A DNA stretch of 6,800 nucleotides, from the NCBI GenBank assembly GCA_002306055.1, contig DBRR01000029.1:1-6800 (forward strand), given 5' to 3'. The notes under the pieces are model-generated. The model had not been told where the DNA came from. It did no database searches and was given only the letters and a program-made list of their open reading frames with translations. Source of the stretch: Anaerolineaceae bacterium UBA1363. GTDB taxonomy: Bacteria; Chloroflexota; Anaerolineae; Anaerolineales; Anaerolineaceae. Shown one piece after another: positions 1 through 4,595 of this stretch; the stretch's first letter is position 1; each line of letters begins with the position of its first letter. The translations under genes were made by a program, and so were the position numbers.

Positions 1-36
1 TTGTTGGTTTATTTCAACACCCTCTTGAATCTTTTT

Positions 37-64
37 TTGAAATTAATATTCTACAGGTTACAAT
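37..64 (+). promoter_or_regulatory. Sigma-70-like promoter of the transporter/yjbQ operon
   Basis: The hexamers TTGAAA (37-42) and TACAAT (59-64) are separated by 16 bp, and each matches the sigma-70 consensus at 5 of 6 positions. Transcription would start near 71, giving a leader of about 27 nt that contains the ribosome binding site GGAGG (83-87), 10 nt before the ATG at 98. The preceding 36 bases hold nothing recognisable. Confidence 0.55.
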
Positions 65-97
65 TAGCCTAACATTCAGGATGGAGGTAGTCCGAGC

Positions 98-1513
98 ATG
101 CAGACTGAGTATACCCAATCTCTTCAACCCGCACCTGTAAAGGCTTCGACCCGTGTATATTATGGCCTGGCAACGCTGGGGATGGCGACTGTCAGTGGAA
201 TCTATAGCGCCTTGCTGACCATCTTCTACCAGGATTACCTTGGATTACCCGCGAGATGGATCGGGATTGCCTTCGGCATCTACGCGGTTTGGAACTCGAT
301 CAACGACCCGATTTTTGGCCAGATCACGGATAAAACCCGCTCAAAATTGGGCAGGCGGATCCCATACCTGCGATACACAGCGCCATTTTTTGCGCTTACT
401 TTCAGCCTGATTTGGTTCGCTCCGCAGCATGCCCCAGATTTCACCAAATTCGCCTGGATGCTGATCACCATGCTCCTGTATGATACCTGCTATACCATTA
501 TGGGGTTGGTACATGGTGCGCTCCTGCCAGAGTTGACGGAATCGGATGTGGAACGCGGCAAGCTATCAATAGTCAGCAGCTTATTTGGTCTGCTTGGCAC
601 CCTGGTCGGTTTCATCATTCCCGATTTCTTCCGACCTAAAGCCGGCTCACTGAACACCTCCTTGTTTGCCTTACAGATGTCTATGATTGCGGTCGCTGTG
701 CTCGCCGCGTTTCTCATCATTCTGACCACACTGAAAGTAAAAGAACGGAAAGAATTCAGCCAGGTGGACGAGCCTTTACCCTGGTGGCAGGCGATCAAGT
801 CCACCTTCGCTAACAAATCCTTTATCATATTTGTGGTGGCAAACTTCATGTGCACCTTCATGTTCTCCATTTGCATGGGTGCCATTTTTTACGTCGCGGA
901 TTATGTGACCCAACAGCCAACTATTTACCTGCTTGCAGCCTTGTTCATCCCGTTGGCTATCGGCGTGCCGCTGGTGCAATTTGTTTTGAAACGCTTTGAG
1001 GCGGTCAGAACCATGCAGATTTACCTGCTGATTACCGGAGTCGGCTTGATAGCCATCGGTTTTGTGCCGGTGAATTTGATCATGGTTTGCATCATGGTTG
1101 TTGGTTTTGGTTATTCTGGTGTACAAGTAGTGACCTACCTGTTACTTGGTCAGGTAATTGATGAAGATGAGTTGCATACCGGGGTGAGGCGCGAAGGTTC
1201 ATACTTCGGTGCGAACGCATTGGTAACCAAACCAGCCCAGTCGCTGGCAGCCACCTTGACCGCTTCGATCCTGGCAGCCGCAAATTTTGTGACCCGGGAG
1301 TCGAATGGCGGGCAGATCTTTCTGAACCAACCGGAAACTGCATTGTTCGGCATTCGGGCAATCATTGGGATTATTCCGGGAGCTGCGATGCTGATTGCAG
1401 CACTGATTTTGTTCTTGTTCCCGTTGAAGGGTCGCCATCTGGCAGAGGTGAAGGAGAAAATGCTCAGGATGCACGCAGAGAAGCATGCAAAATTACTTGA
1501 ACAGGAAGGTTAG
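98..1513 (+). CDS. MFS transporter, GPH (glycoside-pentoside-hexuronide:cation symporter) family
   Basis: This is an inner-membrane secondary transporter of 471 residues, the usual length for the MelB-like GPH family, with about 12 hydrophobic segments. Two family signatures are visible. The first is the helix II / loop 2-3 block at residues 65-87 (WNSINDP, then GQITDKTRSKLGRR). The second is the late block beginning QVIDEDELHTGVRREGSYFG, corresponding to the conserved D-x-D-E-x-x-T-G-x-R-x-E-G motif of the second half. GPH members carry sugars or sugar derivatives with Na+, Li+ or H+; the substrate cannot be read from the sequence. In MelB the cation is held by Asp55 and Asp59. Here the second is kept (Asp70) but the first aligns with Asn66, so Na+ coupling of the MelB kind is doubtful. 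The start is supported by GGAGG at 83-87. The next gene starts one base after the stop, so the two are probably co-transcribed and translationally coupled. Confidence 0.9.
   Translation: MQTEYTQSLQPAPVKASTRVYYGLATLGMATVSGIYSALLTIFYQDYLGLPARWIGIAFGIYAVWNSINDPIFGQITDKTRSKLGRRIPYLRYTAPFFALTFSLIWFAPQHAPDFTKFAWMLITMLLYDTCYTIMGLVHGALLPELTESDVERGKLSIVSSLFGLLGTLVGFIIPDFFRPKAGSLNTSLFALQMSMIAVAVLAAFLIILTTLKVKERKEFSQVDEPLPWWQAIKSTFANKSFIIFVVANFMCTFMFSICMGAIFYVADYVTQQPTIYLLAALFIPLAIGVPLVQFVLKRFEAVRTMQIYLLITGVGLIAIGFVPVNLIMVCIMVVGFGYSGVQVVTYLLLGQVIDEDELHTGVRREGSYFGANALVTKPAQSLAATLTASILAAANFVTRESNGGQIFLNQPETALFGIRAIIGIIPGAAMLIAALILFLFPLKGRHLAEVKEKMLRMHAEKHAKLLEQEG
1503..1510 (+). promoter_or_regulatory. 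Ribosome binding site fixing the yjbQ start at 1515
   Basis: The purine-rich stretch AGGAAGG lies inside the last codons of the transporter gene and ends 5 nt before the ATG at 1515. It favours this start over the in-frame ATG at 1485, which would add ten residues not found in the family. Confidence 0.6.
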
Positions 1514-1514
1514 C

Positions 1515-1934
1515 ATGAAAAGTTATCGTAAAGAGCTGATAATGCGAGTTCCCGGCAGGCGGGGGTTTGTGAACATCACCCCGGATGTTGAAAGGGCGGT
1601 GGCTGAAAGCGGCGTCAGGGAAGGACTGGTTTTGGTAAATCCGATGCACATCACCGCTTCGGTTTTTATCAACGACGACGAATACGGATTACACCAGGAC
1701 TATGAACGCTGGCTTGAACAGATCGCGCCGCATGCCCCGATCGGGCAATACCGCCACAACGACACCGGGGAGGATAATGCCGACGCGCATATCAAACGGC
1801 AGATCATGGGACGCGAAGTGGTGGTGGCCATCACCGATGGCAAGCTGGACTTTGGCACATGGGAACAGATTTTTTATGGGGAGTTCGATGGCGGACGGCC
1901 AAAGCGTGTGCTGATCAAGATTATTGGCGAATGA
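1515..1934 (+). CDS. yjbQ: YjbQ / UPF0047 family protein
   Basis: This is a soluble cytoplasmic protein of 139 residues, the typical length for the family (E. coli YjbQ is about 138). Diagnostic motifs are present in order: the strand and active-site-like block NPMHITASVFIND (42-54), the DNADAHIKRQIMG block (87-99) with conserved Asp90 and His92, and the closing DFGTWEQIFYGEFDGGR block (112-128) followed by a final strand ending in Gly-Glu. Members have been reported to show thiamin-phosphate-synthase-like activity in vitro, hence the name 'secondary thiamin-phosphate synthase enzyme', but the physiological substrate is unsettled. The start codon follows the transporter stop by one base and has a good Shine-Dalgarno. 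There is no obvious functional link to sugar transport. Family assignment is secure; function is not. Confidence 0.92.
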   Translation: MKSYRKELIMRVPGRRGFVNITPDVERAVAESGVREGLVLVNPMHITASVFINDDEYGLHQDYERWLEQIAPHAPIGQYRHNDTGEDNADAHIKRQIMGREVVVAITDGKLDFGTWEQIFYGEFDGGRPKRVLIKIIGE

Positions 1935-1972
1935 ACTTGCATTCCTTCAGACCTTGTACATAGATTCGCCAA
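1924..1972. repeat. 9-bp perfect inverted repeat with 31-nt loop
   Basis: TTGGCGAAT (1924-1932) is the exact reverse complement of ATTCGCCAA (1964-1972). The left arm covers the last codons of yjbQ and the first base of its TGA stop. The right arm sits where the -35 element of the sod promoter should lie. The loop is too long and the T-tract too far away (1983-1987) for a textbook terminator. It may be a regulatory protein site pair, an RNA stem at the end of yjbQ, or chance. Confidence 0.35.
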
Positions 1973-1989
1973 AACAAATCGCTTTTTCT

Positions 1990-1995
1990 TATAAT
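1990..1995 (+). promoter_or_regulatory. Consensus -10 box of the superoxide dismutase gene
   Basis: TATAAT matches the sigma-70 -10 consensus exactly and lies in the only intergenic gap before sod. No good -35 is found at 16-18 bp spacing (the region reads around TTCGCC), so the promoter may depend on an activator or another factor. Transcription would begin near 2002, giving a leader of about 38 nt. Confidence 0.45.
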
Positions 1996-2017
1996 CTGTT
2001 CAAGATAAGAAATTGGT

Positions 2018-2034
2018 AAAGGAGAATGTTGAGG
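2018..2034 (+). promoter_or_regulatory. Ribosome binding region of sod
   Basis: Two purine-rich stretches precede the ATG at 2040: AAAGGAG (2018-2024), 15 nt away, and GAGG (2031-2034), 5 nt away. The nearer one suits the ATG at 2040. The in-frame TTG at 2013 lies upstream of both and has no ribosome binding site of its own, so it is not chosen. Confidence 0.5.
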
Positions 2035-2039
2035 ATACT

Positions 2040-2675
2040 ATGGAACACAAAAAAGATTGGATGAAATCACCATTGGAATTACCTGAATTGCCATATGCCA
2101 AAGACGCTTTGGCTCCGGTCATTTCTGAACAAACTATTGAATACCACTATGGCAAACATCACAAAGCCTATTTTGACACTACCAAAGATCTTGTAAAAGG
2201 TACCGATTTGGAAGGTGCCTCACTCGAAGAAATCGTAGACGTTTCAGCTAAAAACCCGGAACTGAAAAAACTTTACAACAATTCTGCCCAGGCTTGGAAT
2301 CACAACCTGTATTGGAAGCAATTTGCCCCTGTTGGTCAGAGTCGGATTCCGGTTGAGTTGGAAGAATTACTCACGCAAACCTTTGGAAGCGTTGAAGAAT
2401 TCAAGAAAAAGATGGTGGATGCTGGTGTCAACCGCTTCGGAAGCGGCTGGGCATGGCTGGTAGTTGATAACGGCAAACTGGACATCTACTCGACTCCCAA
2501 CGGCGATAACCCCTGGAAAGATGGCAAATCCCCTGTCTTCGGTTTGGATGTCTGGGAGCATGCTTACTACCTGGATTATCAGAACCTTCGCAAAAAGCAC
2601 CTCGAAGAAGTTCTGGATAAGATTGTCAATTGGGATTACGTTTTGGAACTGATCAAGCGATATTTAAATCAGTAA
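2040..2675 (+). CDS. sodB: Superoxide dismutase, Fe-type (Fe/Mn SOD family)
   Basis: This cytoplasmic enzyme converts superoxide to hydrogen peroxide and oxygen. From the ATG at 2040 it is 211 residues. After a short extra N-terminus (1-11) it follows the E. coli SodB pattern closely: ELPELPYAKDALAP (13-26), then EYHYGKHH (34-41). All four metal ligands are visible: His36, His88 (in AQAWNHNLYW), and Asp170 and His174 (in DVWEHAYYLDY). The second-sphere glutamine that separates the subtypes is at the Fe-type position (Gln84), while the Mn-type position in the NGD loop (154-156) carries Gly155. This points to Fe, but metal specificity in this family cannot be settled from sequence. The gene has its own -10 box and a strong terminator, so it looks monocistronic. 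In an anaerobe it would serve protection against transient oxygen. Confidence 0.95.
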   Translation: MEHKKDWMKSPLELPELPYAKDALAPVISEQTIEYHYGKHHKAYFDTTKDLVKGTDLEGASLEEIVDVSAKNPELKKLYNNSAQAWNHNLYWKQFAPVGQSRIPVELEELLTQTFGSVEEFKKKMVDAGVNRFGSGWAWLVVDNGKLDIYSTPNGDNPWKDGKSPVFGLDVWEHAYYLDYQNLRKKHLEEVLDKIVNWDYVLELIKRYLNQ

Positions 2676-2695
2676 AACGCATGTATTTCCTTTTC

Positions 2696-2726
2696 AAAAA
2701 GACGACCAACAGGTCGTCTTTTTTTT
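2696..2726 (+). terminator. Rho-independent terminator of sod
   Basis: The 7-bp stem GACGACC (2701-2707) / GGTCGTC (2712-2718) has a 4-nt AACA loop. Five flanking A:T pairs (2696-2700 with 2719-2723) extend it, and an eight-T tract runs from 2719 to 2726. The A-tract before the stem means it could work on the opposite strand too, but no convergent gene is present. It isolates sod from the next cassette. Confidence 0.9.
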
Positions 2727-2739
2727 ACATGTTCACGAT

Positions 2740-2745
2740 TATAAT
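2740..2745 (+). promoter_or_regulatory. Putative -10 box of the PycTM/SatD cassette
   Basis: An exact TATAAT lies between the sod terminator and the GTG start at 2763. Transcription from it would start near 2752, leaving a very short leader that still includes GAGG (2754-2757). No convincing -35 is seen at normal spacing, where the terminator T-tract lies. A separate promoter is expected here because the terminator blocks read-through. Confidence 0.35.
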
Positions 2746-2762
2746 TATCAGATGAGGTAAAA

Positions 2763-3290
2763 GTGGACCAAAAACAAAAAATCGATATTCTTGAGTCTCA
2801 AGTAGATCGAATCCAACATCTGATCGAAAGGGCTGATACAAAAGCCTCTATTTTACTGGCTTTTCTGGGCGTCGTTTTAACAATTTCAATTAATAATGGT
2901 AGTTTTATACATTTCCTAACGACCGTTTTCCTCCAGAGAAGCAATCGACCGTCCCTTTTACTGCTGATATTAGTCGGTTTTACTTTTTTCTCTTTTCTCG
3001 CAAGCTTTATTTTTGTGGTTTTAACACTTCGAGCACGTCTTCATCTCGATCAGACCGGATTGACACAATCTGACTTTTTCTATGGAAAGATATCAAAGTT
3101 TGAGAAATTTGACGTATTCCAAGAAGCATTTCAGGCTTCACTATTGGACTCGGAAAGTCATTATCTTAAAGAAATTTTGATAAACTCGAAAATTTGTGAT
3201 TTAAAGTACAAATACTTCAATTATTCATTAATCTCGTTAATTATCGGTATTATGTTCTTGCTTTGCACCAGTATTTCGATATTACTTTAG
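2763..3290 (+). CDS. PycTM-like (DUF5706) small membrane protein, candidate Pycsar-type effector
   Basis: A 175-residue membrane protein starts at GTG with GAGGT (2754-2758) upstream. Its layout is: N-terminal amphipathic helix (about 5-24); the motif ERADTKASILLAFLGVVLT (22-40) leading into TM1 (about 28-44); TM2 (about 64-89), ending in basic RAR (90-92); a soluble region of about 60 residues with DFFYGKI (104-110) and a helix ending in ILINSKICDLKYKY (138-151); and TM3 (about 155-174). The A-D-x-K-A-S motif entering TM1, the F-x-G-x-I turn and the final S-x-I-x-x-x-K-x-K helix match what I know of the PycTM/DUF5706 family. These are membrane effectors of Pycsar anti-phage systems that damage the membrane on binding a cyclic pyrimidine nucleotide. 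The resemblance is by motif and could be only distant. The stop is 19 nt before satD, and both are AT-rich compared with the flanking genes, so they probably form one operon. Confidence 0.7.
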   Translation: MDQKQKIDILESQVDRIQHLIERADTKASILLAFLGVVLTISINNGSFIHFLTTVFLQRSNRPSLLLLILVGFTFFSFLASFIFVVLTLRARLHLDQTGLTQSDFFYGKISKFEKFDVFQEAFQASLLDSESHYLKEILINSKICDLKYKYFNYSLISLIIGIMFLLCTSISILL

Positions 3291-3294
3291 TGCT

Positions 3295-3299
3295 AAGGA
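3295..3299 (+). promoter_or_regulatory. Ribosome binding site for the TTG start of satD
   Basis: AAGGA lies 10 nt before the TTG at 3310, in the 19-nt gap after the PycTM-like gene. It supports TTG as initiator. No ATG or GTG start exists near the conserved N-terminus. Confidence 0.45.
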
Positions 3300-3309
3300 T
3301 TACCTACCC

Positions 3310-3975
3310 TTGATTGCGGTAATTGGAGATATCATTAAGTCAAAGTCCATCTTGGACAGACGTAAAACCCAGCAAGATTTGCAGGGTGTGTTGCAGCGAA
3401 TAAATCAAAGTCATCAAGCCTCGCTTGCATCGAGACTTATGATTACTTTGGGTGATGAGTTTCAGGGTTTATTCAACGATGGTAACGGGTTGTTACACAT
3501 ACTTGATGAAATTTCTTTTGCTTTACGACCGATACGCCTCAGATTTGGTATTGGTGTAGGCACGCTCACAACGGATCTTGATCCCACCACAAGTATTGGA
3601 GCTGACGGACCAGTTTATTGGAAAGCCCGCGAAGCGATTGACTATGTCCATAAAAATAATGACTACGGCAGAGCCAATATCCACCTGGGTGTACAAGAGC
3701 CAGATGGCACAGTAAACCTGATTAACCACATACTCAAGTTAATGGCATTGCAAGTGAGTGGTTGGCGCGATTCTCAAACCGAAGTCTATAAAATAATACT
3801 GGAAGAAGAAATAATGGACCCTGAAGAGATCAATCATCAAAGGATCGCTGAAAAACTCGATATTCTTCCATCTTCACTAACTCGAAGACTTGAATCAAGC
3901 GGTATCAAACGTTACATGTCAGCTTGCAGAGAAGTAGAACTAGCATTGGAAAGGATTAATAAACGGTATTCATAA
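3310..3975 (+). CDS. satD: SatD family protein: nucleotide-cyclase-like N-terminal half with C-terminal helix-turn-helix
   Basis: The protein has 221 residues. It begins directly with the family strand IAVIGDIIKSKSILDRR (2-18), so the TTG start is credible. It then shows LGDEFQGLF (47-55), LRFGIGVGTLTTD (77-89) and ADGPVYWKAREAI (98-110), the four hallmark blocks of SatD proteins. Their order and spacing resemble class III nucleotide cyclases: a first strand with Asp (Asp7), a hairpin with G-D-E (Asp49), a strand like R-x-G-I-x-x-G, and a helix with a conserved Arg (Arg107). The Asn usually found four residues before that Arg is Tyr103, so ordinary cyclase chemistry is uncertain. Residues about 152-201 form a winged-helix-like DNA-binding part (RIAEKLDILPSSLTRRLESS at 178-197). 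SatD was named after the streptococcal secretion and acid tolerance locus; its biochemical role is unknown to me. Its stop TAA overlaps an ATG (TAATG, 3973-3977), and the next gene continues in the same frame after the stop. Confidence 0.85.
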   Translation: MIAVIGDIIKSKSILDRRKTQQDLQGVLQRINQSHQASLASRLMITLGDEFQGLFNDGNGLLHILDEISFALRPIRLRFGIGVGTLTTDLDPTTSIGADGPVYWKAREAIDYVHKNNDYGRANIHLGVQEPDGTVNLINHILKLMALQVSGWRDSQTEVYKIILEEEIMDPEEINHQRIAEKLDILPSSLTRRLESSGIKRYMSACREVELALERINKRYS

Positions 3976-3990
3976 TGGAATACTTTATTA

Positions 3991-4551
3991 TTGCTCGTAA
4001 GCTTCTTACCAGAAATGGGAATCCGAGCTTGGCTTGCAGGTTTGCCTGATTACCTTTGGACTTGGTTGACGCTATTATTACTGATTTGGAAACCTGGCAA
4101 TATTAGTTTGGATATACTATTCGAAAAATATTCCTCAGCAGCGAAAGAGGAAAACAGAAGACTGGACCAGAAAGCTTCCCAAGAGCAGCAAAGCGTGGAA
4201 CTAACAGATAACAATCAACCATCTGACCAGCAAAAGAATAATCAAGCAGACTCCAGTGAAGTTGAAGGAGCTGGAGCATGGGTAGGCACATTTGAACGCA
4301 TCATTATGGTTTTATTTGCATCTCTGGGGCAGTATGCCGCAATGGGGTTGTTGATTGCTGCCAAATCAATGGCCAGGTATGACAAAATCAGTAAGAGTTC
4401 AGCTTTTGCTGAATACTATCTTATTGGCACGCTCTACAGTGTTTTGTTTGCCCTCGTTGCTTACCTGTTTGTTTTTAAAGTGGTTTTACCATTTACTCCA
4501 GTAATTCCTCCTACACCGATCCTATTGATCACGCCAACACCGCTGCCTTAA
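3991..4551 (+). CDS. SatD-associated membrane protein (like the C-terminal region of DUF3307 proteins), possibly N-terminally truncated
   Basis: The 186-residue reading frame begins at TTG 3991, the first possible start after the satD stop in that frame. An ATG start at 4015 is also possible. There is a TM segment (about 14-33) ending in WKPGN, then a hydrophilic Gln/Asn/Glu-rich linker (45-92). Next comes a conserved-looking membrane module: GAWVGTFERIIMVLFASLGQ (95-114), LLIAAKSMARY (120-130) and AEYYLIGTLYSVLFALVAYL (140-159). This G-x-x-E-R ... A-K-S-x-x-R ... E-Y-x-L-I-G-T-L-x-S pattern is, as I recall, that of the C-terminal part of membrane proteins encoded next to satD and annotated DUF3307. 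The usual DUF3307 N-terminal domain is not visible. The tail (169-186) is Pro/Thr rich (TPVIPPTP, TPTPLP). The better-placed ATG at 3975 overlaps the satD stop but is in another frame that closes after 24 codons, so a one-base indel near 3978-3990 is possible. Function unknown. Confidence 0.65.
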   Translation: MLVSFLPEMGIRAWLAGLPDYLWTWLTLLLLIWKPGNISLDILFEKYSSAAKEENRRLDQKASQEQQSVELTDNNQPSDQQKNNQADSSEVEGAGAWVGTFERIIMVLFASLGQYAAMGLLIAAKSMARYDKISKSSAFAEYYLIGTLYSVLFALVAYLFVFKVVLPFTPVIPPTPILLITPTPLP

Positions 4552-4583
4552 GCTGTTTCATTACATTACAATCCATAAGCATG

Positions 4584-4589
4584 TAAAAT
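4584..4589 (+). promoter_or_regulatory. Candidate -10 box for leaderless uvrB transcript
   Basis: TAAAAT ends 6 nt before the uvrB ATG at 4596, so the transcript would begin at or next to the start codon. No Shine-Dalgarno is seen in the 40 bases before the ATG (the last ten read ATAAACCT plus flanks), which agrees with leaderless initiation. No convincing -35 is present. Confidence 0.4.
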
Positions 4590-4595
4590 AAACCT

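Noticed and set aside
1485..1514. Earlier in-frame ATG for yjbQ at 1485
   Set aside because: It would overlap the transporter gene and add residues foreign to the family. The ATG at 1515 has a well-placed ribosome binding site and gives the normal length.
2013..2039. TTG start for sod nine codons upstream
   Set aside because: No ribosome binding site precedes it, and the stretch itself contains the purine-rich sites serving the ATG at 2040.
2724..2745. TTTACA (2724-2729) as the -35 partner of TATAAT at 2740
   Set aside because: The spacing is only 10 bp, too short for a sigma-70 promoter.
3975..4049. 24-codon frame from the ATG overlapping the satD stop, as a separate small gene
   Set aside because: Its sequence is basic and unremarkable with no family resemblance. 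It is more likely a remnant or mis-framed start of the following gene.
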